Source of the DNA: Blautia sp. AF19-10LB
GTDB lineage: Bacteria; Bacillota; Clostridia; Lachnospirales; Lachnospiraceae
Length of the DNA stretch: 64,000 nt
Assembly: GCF_003461245.1 (NCBI RefSeq)
Contig: NZ_QTWS01000018.1
Coordinates: forward strand, 18,324-82,323
Direction: 5' to 3'
Of the stretch, positions 8,365-17,558 are shown one piece after another (the stretch's first letter is position 1; every line of letters begins with the position of its first letter). A model generated the notes under the pieces. That model worked only from the letters and a program-made list of their open reading frames with translations, searched no databases and was not told the DNA's origin. A program made the position numbers and the translations under genes.

Positions 8365-9168
8365 ATGTTTCAAATTCCCACAAAGATCGAACCGGCATAT
8401 ACCGCCGGGAACGTTCTTACACTTAACCAGCAAAAGATCCAGCCTGCTCTGCACAGGGGAAATATTCTTTCTGTAAATTTGAAGGAAACTTCATCTGGCC
8501 ATGTACAGGAAAATCCCAAAAGAACGCAGGCTTATCGACATCCAGAACCAGCACCTGTAACTCCGACAGTATCTTCGGTATTCTCTGCTCCGCAGAAACA
8601 CGATATCCCGGTCCTTCGTAACGTCATACAGAAGGGCCAGAAAGTCCGTATCGGCACAGTCGGGCAGCTTCCAAAGGTGCGTGTTGCACTTGGCTGGAAC
8701 GTCTCTAACCCTCAGTGTGATATCGATTTATCCGCTTATCTTCTGGATGCTTCAGGCAAGGTTCCCGGCGATGACTGGTTTGTTTTTTACGGACAGACAC
8801 TGAGCCCCGACGGAAGTGTTGCCCTGCATGTAAACGGCTCCAGGGCAGACCGTGAATATGCGGATATTGATTTTTTCAAACTGAATACTTCCATACGGAA
8901 GATCGTTTTTGTCCTTACGATCAACGAGGCACTGGAGCGGCACCTAAATTTCAGCATGGTCAAAGATGCCTATATCCGGCTTCTCGATCCGGATTCCGGT
9001 CAGGAGATCTACAGTTTCATGCTGACCGATTATTATGACAATGTCACATCCATGATGCTCGGAGAGATTTACTTACATAATACAGAATGGAAATTCAACG
9101 CCATCGGAAATGGTGTCGCCAGAGATCTGGCGGGGCTCTGCCAGTTATACGGCGTTGAGACAAACTAA
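8365..9168 (+). CDS. TerD-domain protein with N-terminal extension
   Basis: 267 aa. Residues about 1-85 are a low-complexity linker-like extension rich in Gln, Pro and Asn. Residues about 90-265 form a TerD domain: VIQKGQKVRIGTVGQLPKVRVALGWNV, then CDIDLSAYLLD, and a C-terminal [18 protein letters not shown] followed by AGLCQLYGV. TerD domains bind calcium through paired acidic loops. Here the first loop (DIDLSA) is kept, but the GEGEGDDE loop of the two TerD proteins at 12677-13913 is replaced by NGSRADREYADID, so calcium binding may be weaker. GGGGAGG precedes the ATG. It forms a two-gene operon with the AIM24-like gene. Confidence 0.88.
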   Translation: MFQIPTKIEPAYTAGNVLTLNQQKIQPALHRGNILSVNLKETSSGHVQENPKRTQAYRHPEPAPVTPTVSSVFSAPQKHDIPVLRNVIQKGQKVRIGTVGQLPKVRVALGWNVSNPQCDIDLSAYLLDASGKVPGDDWFVFYGQTLSPDGSVALHVNGSRADREYADIDFFKLNTSIRKIVFVLTINEALERHLNFSMVKDAYIRLLDPDSGQEIYSFMLTDYYDNVTSMMLGEIYLHNTEWKFNAIGNGVARDLAGLCQLYGVETN

Positions 9169-9183
9169 CGGGAGGATACTCTT

Positions 9184-9888
9184 ATGATCAAATTTGAAAC
9201 CATAAACGAACTGACACTCAAAGTCACTACTACAGGCAACGACGTTATCTTCACCAAGACCGGTGCTTTTATCGCAGGCGACTGCAGCGGCAACACTAAT
9301 TACCGCTTCGAAAAAGTCCTTCTCGGACCGCAGAAAAGTCTCGCCCAGGCAGCACTCGGCTCCCTGATGCGCCGCGTCACCGGTGAAAACATTCCTCTTA
9401 CCAAAGTCACCATGAACGGTCCATCCGAAACCTATTACGCAGAAAGCGCACAGCATGTTCTGGTCTATAAACTGGAACCGGGCGAAACGATCTCTGTCGA
9501 ATCCGAAAACCTGCTTGCATTTACACAGGACTGCAAATACAGCGTCCGCTTCATCGGTGTCGGCGTTTTGTCCCAGAAAGGTCTTGCTACCACCACACTT
9601 ACCGGAACTGGAAGCGAAGCTTATGTGGCGGTCATCACTGACGGAAACCCGATCGCACTCAGCAATGTACAGTCCCACAATACGATCTCTGTCGATCCGG
9701 ATGCTGTGATCTGCTGGATGGGCAATGGCGCCTGCGACCCGCGCATCACAACAGATGTCAACTGGAAAACCTTTATCGGACAGGCTTCTGGCGAATCTTA
9801 TTCCTTTGAATGGCATGGCGGAATTCCGGTAACTGTTATCATTCAGCCTTCTGAACGCAGCGGCGGTATCCGCGTTGCAATCGATTAA
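9184..9888 (+). CDS. AIM24-family protein
   Basis: 234 aa. Glycine-rich beta-strand pattern of the AIM24 (DUF124) family: KTGAFIAGDCSG near the N-terminus, VLVYKLEPGETISVESENLLAF in the middle and GVLSQKGLATTTLTGTG later. These are trimeric beta-helical proteins of uncertain biochemical role, repeatedly found beside TerD genes. GGAGG lies eight bases before the ATG, 15 nt after the TerD-like stop, so the two are co-transcribed. No signal peptide or membrane segment. The call is firm at family level; function is not known. Confidence 0.88.
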   Translation: MIKFETINELTLKVTTTGNDVIFTKTGAFIAGDCSGNTNYRFEKVLLGPQKSLAQAALGSLMRRVTGENIPLTKVTMNGPSETYYAESAQHVLVYKLEPGETISVESENLLAFTQDCKYSVRFIGVGVLSQKGLATTTLTGTGSEAYVAVITDGNPIALSNVQSHNTISVDPDAVICWMGNGACDPRITTDVNWKTFIGQASGESYSFEWHGGIPVTVIIQPSERSGGIRVAID

Positions 9889-9923
9889 AAAAATATCCCC
9901 TGCCACTTTAGCAGGGGATATTT
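9889..9923. terminator. Bidirectional terminator between AIM24-like and P-type ATPase genes
   Basis: AAATATCCCCTGC and GCAGGGGATATTT form a perfect 13-bp stem with a 7-nt loop. The A/T ends serve both strands. The genes converge here. Confidence 0.88.
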
Positions 9924-9938
9924 CAAAATCAGCTCTTT

Positions 9939-12578
9939 TTATTTGTTAGATCTCATGATCGCTTTTCGTACCATATCCACAGGGATGATCAGTACTCCAA
10001 GAACCATGGAAACAAGCAGTGCTTTCAGTGTCAGAGGAGTTGTGCTGAAGACTTCTCCACCGATCTGGATCAGGACTGTCTGAAGAACAAAGATCGCACC
10101 CATTACAAGGATAAATCTCTTATTTTCTCCAATATGCTCAAACAGGTTAAATCTCTCAGATCTGGTATTCAGACTGTTAAAGATAATCGCATAAATAAAG
10201 AATGCAAACATAAAGGTCTTCTCATACAGATCCGGATTTGAACATCCTGCCGGCATAACTGCTGTTGTGATTCCGCCGACATTTTCCAGGATCAGGATAG
10301 ATCCCAGAGTGATAAATATTGAACTTACACCAATTGCAGATTTGATATATCCTGTCAGGATATTGTCGCTTCTCTTTGCCGGCTGCTCGTTCATGTAACG
10401 GTTCAGGATCGGCTCACCGCCGAATGCCATAGCTGCCAGTGTATCCATGATCAGGTTGATCCACAGGATCTGTACGATAGAGAATGGCTCTGTCCAGCCA
10501 AGGATCGGTGCCAGAATGTTCATCAACAGGGTACTGATATTTACAGTTAACTGGAAGATCAGGAATTTGCCGACGGATTTTGCCATCGTTCTACTGTTCA
10601 GTACACAGTCTTTGATAGAAGTCAAACTGTTATTCAGGATGACAACATCGCCTGCTTCCTGTGCAACTGCGGTTCCATCTCCCATTGCAAATCCGATATC
10701 CGCCTGTTTCAGAGCAGGTGCATCATTGACACCGTCTCCGGTCATACCACAGACATCATCAAGCTGCTGTGCAACTGTGACAAGGCGTTTCTTGTCCAGA
10801 GGTTTCGCACGGCTGACAACACGAAGATTCGGAAGTTTTTTCTTAAGCTCATCATCAGAAAGCTGTTCCAGTTCATCATGAGTAAGAACAACTTCTGTCT
10901 TTTCATCTTTGAGGATTCCGGCTTCTTTTGCGATCGCAACGGCGGTCTCTTCGGCATCACCGGTAACCATGACTACCTGGATTCCGGCACGGTTCAGGAC
11001 TTCAACTGTTTCGATCGCATCTTTTCTTACGTTGTCTCGCAGAGAAAGGACTGCAAGAAGGATCTTCTGGGAACCAATGATCTTCACTACGGAGAGAAGT
11101 TTCATAGTTCTCTTCGCCTGTGCGACCATCTGCTCTTCCACTTTGGCTTTCTCTGCAGATGTAAATTCTGCGATGCTGCCATCTTCTGTCATATAATGTG
11201 TTACGTCATTGATGATGTTCTCTGTTGCACCTTTCCAGTAAACAGTGCCATCATTTAGTTCTACGGTTGCACATTTCTTCTCGGAATCAAATCCGCTGAT
11301 CTCTTTTACTTTGGACGCATCAACTTTATCCGGAGCACCCTTGGAAATAGCATAGGTCAGAAGTGCACGGTCCATGTTGTTACTTCCGATCGCTTTACCT
11401 TCAGAGATTTTTGCAAGGTTATTCAGAGTGATCGCTTCCAGGAAATCATTATGTGAGACATGGTCAACGATTCTTCCGTCTCCAAGGACAAACTCTACCA
11501 GTGAAAGATTTCCCTCGGTAATGGTTCCTGTCTTATCACTGAACAGAAGGTTCATGTAAGCAGAATCAGAAAAAGCTGCCTTATGGCTTACAAGGATGTT
11601 TTTCTTATACATGGATTCTGTGTTCATGGACTGAACCAGGCTGTTCATCATCGGAAGACCTTCCGGTACTGCCATGATAACGATGGAGGCCATCAGCATA
11701 ACAGCCTCTGCGATCAGAAGAAGTACAAATACTGGTGTGATTGCTTCATCTGCTCGCATGATAGAAAGAACAACCTGCAGGACACCTGCGATCGCTGCTG
11801 CAGAAACACCAAGTTTACCGATTCCGCCGGCAACAACTTCAAGTTTGAGGCTGGAAGTATCTTTACGCTCTTCTTCCTCGTTTTCATCGGTAAGGGCTTT
11901 GTTGATCTTACCAAGTTCGGATGCATCGCCAATCACGGTTGCTACCATATATGCCTCGCCGCTGGTAACGACTGATCCCATAAATACTTTATGTGCAGAA
12001 GAATAATCTGTAGATTCTGCTTCTTCCATGGTATCTGCTGCGGACTTGGACTCATCACGGGATTCTCCGTTCAGAGCTGCCTGAGATACTTTCACATTGC
12101 CTTTGAAAACAAGTCCGTCAACCGGGACTTTATCACCTGCCTGGATCAGAATGGTATCGCCTTTAACAATATCACTTGTGAGAACTTTGACAAGTTTGCC
12201 GTTTCTGAATACTTTGGCGTAGGTTTTGCTGTACTCTTCCTGCAAAGCCTCACTTCGTGATGTATTTCTGTATTCAGACAAAGTGCTGAATCCAGTCGCA
12301 AGTGCGATCGCAATCACGATACTGATGATCTCAACGACATCATTGTCGCCGCTCAGTGCCGGAACGATCACGCCAAGGATTGCAAGTACAATCTTGAGTA
12401 CCAGTGCAAGACATAGAACCTTGATCCAGATATCATCAAAAGCACCGATGAACATAGACCAGAGTGACTCTGTTTCTTTCTTGGCAAGTGCGTTGGTTCC
12501 ATACTGCTGTTTGCTCTGCGCTGCCTGCTCCTCCGTCAAGCCCTGTTCAAGAGCTTTCCTGTTTAGTTTTTCACTCAT
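9939..12578 (-). CDS. Calcium-translocating P-type ATPase, PMCA type
   Basis: Membrane pump using ATP to export cations, most likely Ca2+. 879 aa from the ATG at 12578 (AGAGAGG 11 nt upstream); 23 further codons are open but lack a site. The phosphorylation motif is DKTGTIT (Asp348). MAVPEGLPMM at about 303-311 is the fourth-helix motif of type II Ca pumps. MTGDGVNDAPALKQADIGFAMGDGT is the hinge, seen in two contiguous parts. The C-terminus has the expected helices. It is the last gene of the ter operon (yceG-telA-terD-terD-ATPase), replacing the TerC membrane protein seen in other Ter clusters; this link to calcium-binding TerD is consistent. Confidence 0.93.
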   Translation of the reverse strand: MSEKLNRKALEQGLTEEQAAQSKQQYGTNALAKKETESLWSMFIGAFDDIWIKVLCLALVLKIVLAILGVIVPALSGDNDVVEIISIVIAIALATGFSTLSEYRNTSRSEALQEEYSKTYAKVFRNGKLVKVLTSDIVKGDTILIQAGDKVPVDGLVFKGNVKVSQAALNGESRDESKSAADTMEEAESTDYSSAHKVFMGSVVTSGEAYMVATVIGDASELGKINKALTDENEEEERKDTSSLKLEVVAGGIGKLGVSAAAIAGVLQVVLSIMRADEAITPVFVLLLIAEAVMLMASIVIMAVPEGLPMMNSLVQSMNTESMYKKNILVSHKAAFSDSAYMNLLFSDKTGTITEGNLSLVEFVLGDGRIVDHVSHNDFLEAITLNNLAKISEGKAIGSNNMDRALLTYAISKGAPDKVDASKVKEISGFDSEKKCATVELNDGTVYWKGATENIINDVTHYMTEDGSIAEFTSAEKAKVEEQMVAQAKRTMKLLSVVKIIGSQKILLAVLSLRDNVRKDAIETVEVLNRAGIQVVMVTGDAEETAVAIAKEAGILKDEKTEVVLTHDELEQLSDDELKKKLPNLRVVSRAKPLDKKRLVTVAQQLDDVCGMTGDGVNDAPALKQADIGFAMGDGTAVAQEAGDVVILNNSLTSIKDCVLNSRTMAKSVGKFLIFQLTVNISTLLMNILAPILGWTEPFSIVQILWINLIMDTLAAMAFGGEPILNRYMNEQPAKRSDNILTGYIKSAIGVSSIFITLGSILILENVGGITTAVMPAGCSNPDLYEKTFMFAFFIYAIIFNSLNTRSERFNLFEHIGENKRFILVMGAIFVLQTVLIQIGGEVFSTTPLTLKALLVSMVLGVLIIPVDMVRKAIMRSNK

Positions 12579-12631
12579 TTTGGTGAATTCCTCTCTTAAA
12601 ATAAATTTATATATATTCTGATAATGAAGCA

Positions 12632-12660
12632 GGAAGAGAAACTGCAAAAGTTTCTCTTCC
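12632..12660 (-). other. Strong intercistronic stem-loop between terD and the P-type ATPase
   Basis: GGAAGAGAAAC and GTTTCTCTTCC, an 11-bp perfect stem with a 7-nt loop, 17 nt after the terD stop. There is no T-run, so it more likely acts in RNA processing or partial attenuation than full termination. Confidence 0.65.
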
Positions 12661-12676
12661 CAAACTCTTCACATCA

Positions 12677-13267
12677 TCATACATACCGTCTGCAAAGATC
12701 GCCGATCGATGTGTCCTTTGTGCCCTGACCGATGGCTCCGAATTTCCATTCGCCATTGTGTCTGTAGATCTCTCCAAAGATCATTGCGGTCATACCGGAA
12801 TAATTCTCGGTAAGGTCATATTTACACATCTCGCGATTGGTACTTCCATCTACAATTCTGATAAATGCATTTTTGATCATTCCAAAATGCTGTTTTCTCT
12901 GGACTGCTGAATAGATATTTACAACGATCACGATCTTGTCATATTCCTGCGGCACCCTGGAAAGTTCAATGAGGATCTGCTCATCATCGCCTTCTCCCTC
13001 GCCAGTCAGGTTATCTCCCATATGACGGACAGTGCCTGATTTGTGCACAAGATTTCCGAAATAAACAACATCTGTCTTATCCACAAATTTACCATTCTTA
13101 AGCAGGATCGCGGTCGCATCACAGTCAATATCTGCCGCCTTAAAAAGCCCGAACAGCCCTGATCTCTGCTCTACCGCATCCCATCCAAGTCCTACGAGTA
13201 CATTTGAAAGTCCCTTGCTCTCTTTGCTGAGACTGACTTTCTGTCCTTTTTGCAAACTAATCGACAT
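12677..13267 (-). CDS. terD: TerD-family protein
   Basis: 196 aa, standard TerD length. QKGQKVSLSKESKGLSNVLVGLGWD opens the fold in two adjoining parts. Calcium-site loops are DIDCDATA and [13 protein letters not shown]. The C-terminus has FGEIYRHNGEWKFGAIGQG. GGAGGAGA precedes the ATG. Cytosolic, in the operon with a second TerD, TelA and YceG. Ter proteins are linked to stress from metal oxyanions, phage and membrane damage. Compared with its neighbour it has a short insert after VGLGWDAVEQRSGLFGLF, so the two are paralogues rather than a recent duplication. Confidence 0.95.
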   Translation of the reverse strand: MSISLQKGQKVSLSKESKGLSNVLVGLGWDAVEQRSGLFGLFKAADIDCDATAILLKNGKFVDKTDVVYFGNLVHKSGTVRHMGDNLTGEGEGDDEQILIELSRVPQEYDKIVIVVNIYSAVQRKQHFGMIKNAFIRIVDGSTNREMCKYDLTENYSGMTAMIFGEIYRHNGEWKFGAIGQGTKDTSIGDLCRRYV

Positions 13268-13331
13268 ATTCTATCTCCTCCCGGCATTCGCCAGTCAGTT
13301 AATGTGTAACGTTGTTTTTGATGCAAAAAAA

Positions 13332-13913
13332 TTATGCAACTTCGATTCCGTAATGTCCGCAGAGTGCTGCCAGACCGCCCTGGAATCCACTGCCGATCGC
13401 ATTGAATTTCCATTCGCCGTTGTGTTTGTAAAGTTCTCCAACAACAATAGCTGTTTCGATGGAGAAGTCCTCTCCCAGATCATAACGGATCAGTTCCTGG
13501 TTTGTATCTTTGTCCACGATTCTGATATATGCATTGGAAACCTGGCCGAAGTTCTGTCTTCTTGCCTCTGCCTCATAGATCGTTACTGTAAAAGCAATTC
13601 TCTCAACATTTGACGGAACATCTGCAAGAACAACTTCCAGTTCTTCATCATCACCTTCGCCCTCGCCAGTACGGTTATCTCCCATATACTTTACGGAAGC
13701 TGACGGATGTTCAAGATTTCCATAGAAGATGAATTCTTTGTCCGTCGGGCATTTACCATTGGAACCAAGCATAAATGCTGCTGCATCAAGGTCAAAATCT
13801 GCACCTGTGTCAAAAGCATTTACATCCCAGCCAAGTCCTACCATGATGTTCTTTAAGCCCGGATTTCCCTTTGTAAGATCTACTTTCTGTCCTTTTGATA
13901 AATTGATTGGCAT
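13332..13913 (-). CDS. terD: TerD-family protein
   Basis: 193 aa, closest to the canonical TerD/TerE/YceD type: [20 protein letters not shown], then [12 protein letters not shown] and [17 protein letters not shown], the two acidic calcium loops. It ends in [27 protein letters not shown] precedes the ATG. It lies between telA and the second terD, with short gaps. In B. subtilis the similar yceC-yceD-yceE-yceF-yceG-yceH operon belongs to the general and cell-envelope stress responses. A comparable role here is inferred. Confidence 0.95.
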   Translation of the reverse strand: MPINLSKGQKVDLTKGNPGLKNIMVGLGWDVNAFDTGADFDLDAAAFMLGSNGKCPTDKEFIFYGNLEHPSASVKYMGDNRTGEGEGDDEELEVVLADVPSNVERIAFTVTIYEAEARRQNFGQVSNAYIRIVDKDTNQELIRYDLGEDFSIETAIVVGELYKHNGEWKFNAIGSGFQGGLAALCGHYGIEVA

Positions 13914-13962
13914 AGCTGTTTCCTCCTTTATGATTTCCTCTTTTGAGAAATTTTAACATGTT

Positions 13963-15108
13963 TTATTTGCCTGCACCACCATAGGTTTTGAGAAATTCCT
14001 GTTTGATATTCTCAAGGCGGGCCGCATCGTCGATACGCTGTTTTCTTGCTTCCTTCTGAATATTCTGCGTTTCCTCGATACCATTGACGATCGTTCTCCA
14101 CGTTGTTTCCAGCGTTTCGATCTTGACGGAACTTCCACTTGCAAGTCTCGCTGTCATCTTGGACTGCTCAACTGTATTCCTGGCATTTTTGATCAACATT
14201 TCATTTGTCTTCTTGTCAAGTTCTGACAGTGCCTCTGCCTGGATCTTCTGGCGTTTGAGCATGACTGCCTGGGCAAGCCCCTGCTTAAAGACCGGAAGCG
14301 TAACGATAAACGCTGAATTGATCTTTCTGACAAGGTTCATATTGCTGTATGCCATTGTCTTGATCATCGGAATGGACTGGATCGCAATATTCTCAGCAAC
14401 GCGAAGATCCTGTGTACGCTGTTCCAGCATCATAAGTGCATTGTTCAGTCCTGCCAGTTCAAGCTGAATGGAGTTATCTCCTGTCGCCTCAAAATCTGCC
14501 TGGCGCTGTGCAATGTAAGCTTCCAGTTCACGGCAGCCCTGCTCACCGGCAAGAATGTATTTGACAAGCTGATGGTAATAATCGACATTTGCATCAAACA
14601 TCTGCTCCAGCTTACGGTTGGACTGCTTGATCTCGCCCTCATACTCACGGAGCTGCACATAGATCTTGTCTACTTCCTCTCCCATTGTATGATATTTGTC
14701 GAGGATCTTTTCGAGCTGTTTCTTCATATTTCCAAACAGCTTGTTAAACAGGCCTTTGTTTTCCTGAAGTTCACTCGGATCAAACTTTGACATGATCTTG
14801 GACAGCGATTCAAGCATCTCACTGGACTCATCCAGCTGGCTCATACTCATGCTGTTCAGAACAACATCCGATGCTTTTGCAATCTCCTCTGCCGCCTCTG
14901 CACCGAAAGAAACGATCGTTTCGAGATTATTGACCTCGATCGTGCTTACAAGTGCGTCGACCTCCTCGGAATTCGTCAGTGTTTCATTCATTTGCTGACG
15001 GTCTGCCATGATATCATATGGCTGCACTGTCTCAATCTCAGTGCTGGCTGCCGGTGCAGATTCCACGGGTGATGCCGGTGGTGTTACCTTGCTGAAATCA
15101 ATTCCCAT
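13963..15108 (-). CDS. telA: TelA/KlaA family toxic anion resistance protein
   Basis: 381 aa, mostly helical and coiled-coil. The TelA-type core spans about residues 60-375 (LNSMSMSQLDESSEMLESLSK, KLFGNMKKQLEKILDKYH, MKRQ-type helices, ending KQEFLKTYG). AAAGGAT precedes the ATG, six nt after the yceG stop. This corresponds to B. subtilis YceH. The family is tied to tellurite and lantibiotic tolerance; its biochemical role is unresolved. The product is predicted cytoplasmic, with no membrane helix or signal. Confidence 0.93.
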   Translation of the reverse strand: MGIDFSKVTPPASPVESAPAASTEIETVQPYDIMADRQQMNETLTNSEEVDALVSTIEVNNLETIVSFGAEAAEEIAKASDVVLNSMSMSQLDESSEMLESLSKIMSKFDPSELQENKGLFNKLFGNMKKQLEKILDKYHTMGEEVDKIYVQLREYEGEIKQSNRKLEQMFDANVDYYHQLVKYILAGEQGCRELEAYIAQRQADFEATGDNSIQLELAGLNNALMMLEQRTQDLRVAENIAIQSIPMIKTMAYSNMNLVRKINSAFIVTLPVFKQGLAQAVMLKRQKIQAEALSELDKKTNEMLIKNARNTVEQSKMTARLASGSSVKIETLETTWRTIVNGIEETQNIQKEARKQRIDDAARLENIKQEFLKTYGGAGK

Positions 15109-15114
15109 AACACT

Positions 15115-17385
15115 TTATCCTTTCCTGAATAGTCTGTCACGCCATGACGTGTGTGCTGTTAATGGAATCGTATTCCAGTCAGGAACCTGCAGATCATACA
15201 TAAAATCTCCTGTCTGATGTTCTTCCATTAATCTCTGGTTAAAATGGTTATCCATATTGTAGCCTGTCGGAACAAAGAAAAGCACATCAAATCCCAGCAG
15301 GTTCAAAAATGCTGCATAGACAGAATCCTCCAAAGTGATCAGTACTTCTGAAGCATTGATGTAGATCAGTTTCGGATTTTTCTTCGTAAAATCAAAATTC
15401 TGTATCAGCCGCGTGACCTGTTTCGGCAGGTTCAGTGCGACAGATATGATCGTATATTCTGTTCCATTCTCAAATGTTCCCCGGATCAGCCGCTGCTCGA
15501 TCAACGCCTCCAGCTTGTCCAGGATGTACTCCTGCATCTCTTCCCGGAGAAATCCATACGGATATGCCGGATGATTCCGGATCTTCCTGCGCTGCAGTTT
15601 CCCGTTTCGGAAAAATTCCGCCGCGTACATTTTAATCGGATTCGGTGATGTGGAAGTCAGAAACGGAGGATGATCGATCACCACCGTTTCCGGTGTCATC
15701 AACTGTTTGATCGAGATCCAGTAACCCTCTGTTTTCCTGTCCTTCACGCCGGATATTTTTGAAAAAATCACCGGCATGTTCACGGTTCCGTCAGCCGTAC
15801 TGAAATTTGGTCTGTATTTCATCTCCGTATTCCAGAGAAGTTTGATCTCCCTGTCCATAGTCTGCAGCGAGATCGTATTGGCTTTCGTAAACTGCTGATC
15901 CCGGAATATCACAGAGTCATTGTACATCAGTGTATCCAGTTCCCGTTCTGCATGATACGCGGCAGTTCCTATATGAAGCTGTGCGTTTTGCTCCGGAAAC
16001 TGATCCAATTTCATTGAAGTCTCATAATTTATCTCATATAAAAGAGTATCTTCAAGCATGCAGTGTTCATTCCGGTCCGGACACAGAATCAGGACATCCA
16101 CCGGCACTCTCGCCAGAAATTTCATAAAAAGAACTTCATTTACATTCTGACATACGCCCAGATGGATAAAACAACCTGTGTCGTTTTTCTTCCAGTTCTT
16201 AAAAATCTGGTTCTGATATCTCCGGATCCAACACAAAAGATACACACCCTTATTCATCAGTCTGTTAAGATTGATCTCCGGCTCTCCTGCTTCCAGCTTC
16301 ATCACTTCTGCAAAAGCCCTGCAGAGTACTGCCTGCAGAACCGGGCTCACCGGATATTGTATATTCATCTGCAGATCCGCGATCATCTGCTCCACTCCTG
16401 TATAGTGGTTTCTTCGGATCCTCATGATCTCATCTGTTGTCGGGTTTGGAATGCTGCCATTCACGATCACTGTCTGCCGCTTCTGATTCTTCAGTTCCAG
16501 ATAAAACTGGTACAGATCATTTGCATAAGTAAGTTTATCCTCCACACCACCTATCCGCAGATAACAGTTATAAAAAAGATCCTCCCTGTCGCCGCGCTGC
16601 TCCGGTGCTTTGAGGATATCTGCCAGTCCACTTCCTTCGATCCAGGCATTTGTGCAGTTGATAAGCCCATCCTTTGAACCAAACAACTTCTGATTCTCCT
16701 CTGCCTTCTCAACCTCTGCTCTCAGTTTCTTAAGTGAAAAATCCGCCGGGAATCCTCCGACGTTTTCTCCTGTATATAAAGTAGATTTCTGAGACTGCGG
16801 ATCAAGTTTCAGATACGCTTCATCTCCCATCGGTTCTGCAAGGACCACATCACATCCTGCATTTGAAAGAACAGAAATCAGCAGAAGTTCATAATTACTG
16901 ATCGAACCAACATAGAGGATCTTGGGAACATTTTGCTGTCCGAGCTGATTCACGATCCGCTCAAATTTGTAATAAAGCCAGCACATAAACTTGATATATG
17001 CATTCTTGAGCATATTTTCAGTTTTTCCCGCTCTTCTCAGTTCCTCCAGTGAATCATAGATGGAAGCGGCTACATTCTCGTTCTGTGAACGGTTCATCCT
17101 GGGAAGCCATTTCTGAAGCCCCGACATGATAAAGCCCATGCTGAGCTGAAAATCATTCCCCATCATTTCATAGTAATAAGACAGATTCCCCTCCGTGGGA
17201 TTCGGTATCTTACCCTCAACGATCACTCCGCATTTCCCCGCGGCATCATAATAATCGTACAGAAATCTGCCGATTTCTTCCGAGTAACCATTGATACGGT
17301 AAAAATAAACACCCTTTTCCCTACGCTTCCCCAACTCTGTAAAAAAGTCACTGAGGCTTTGAATTTCTTTATGTTCTAAAACCAA
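15115..17385 (-). CDS. yceG: YceG-family protein of Ter stress operons
   Basis: 756 aa, no signal peptide or membrane helix. It matches the Firmicutes YceG family (described as a component of a biosynthetic module linked to TerD and TelA): FYRINGY near the N-terminus, KILYVGSISNYELLLISVLSNAGCDVV in two parts, and a C-terminal DVLFFVPTGYN. The middle region has repeated Rossmann-like strands, suggesting a nucleotide or sugar-binding fold. Start taken as TTG at 17385, because GAGGTGAG lies five bases upstream and no ATG is well placed. First gene of the ter operon. Its reaction is not known. Confidence 0.85.
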   Translation of the reverse strand: MVLEHKEIQSLSDFFTELGKRREKGVYFYRINGYSEEIGRFLYDYYDAAGKCGVIVEGKIPNPTEGNLSYYYEMMGNDFQLSMGFIMSGLQKWLPRMNRSQNENVAASIYDSLEELRRAGKTENMLKNAYIKFMCWLYYKFERIVNQLGQQNVPKILYVGSISNYELLLISVLSNAGCDVVLAEPMGDEAYLKLDPQSQKSTLYTGENVGGFPADFSLKKLRAEVEKAEENQKLFGSKDGLINCTNAWIEGSGLADILKAPEQRGDREDLFYNCYLRIGGVEDKLTYANDLYQFYLELKNQKRQTVIVNGSIPNPTTDEIMRIRRNHYTGVEQMIADLQMNIQYPVSPVLQAVLCRAFAEVMKLEAGEPEINLNRLMNKGVYLLCWIRRYQNQIFKNWKKNDTGCFIHLGVCQNVNEVLFMKFLARVPVDVLILCPDRNEHCMLEDTLLYEINYETSMKLDQFPEQNAQLHIGTAAYHAERELDTLMYNDSVIFRDQQFTKANTISLQTMDREIKLLWNTEMKYRPNFSTADGTVNMPVIFSKISGVKDRKTEGYWISIKQLMTPETVVIDHPPFLTSTSPNPIKMYAAEFFRNGKLQRRKIRNHPAYPYGFLREEMQEYILDKLEALIEQRLIRGTFENGTEYTIISVALNLPKQVTRLIQNFDFTKKNPKLIYINASEVLITLEDSVYAAFLNLLGFDVLFFVPTGYNMDNHFNQRLMEEHQTGDFMYDLQVPDWNTIPLTAHTSWRDRLFRKG

Positions 17386-17558
17386 CGATTCTCACCTCAA
17401 TATTTATTATAAATCATATTGTGACTCTCTTTTTTCAGAATAGTCACTGTAAATCATTTTATCATAGTCGACTGTTAATTACTACAGGTCTGAATTATTT
17501 TAAGATAATTTTTAGAAAATAGTTACATTTGTCATATAGCGTAAAGTTATGTCCTATT
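17386..17558 (-). promoter_or_regulatory. Leader and promoter region of the ter operon
   Basis: AT-rich, 173 nt. It holds an inverted repeat GTGACT-N15-AGTCAC (17431-17457 region), which could be an operator or a leader hairpin. TATAAT and TAAAAT matches are present, but none has a convincing -35, so no promoter is called precisely. No terminator was recognised after the U32 gene, so read-through from it into yceG is possible. Confidence 0.4.
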
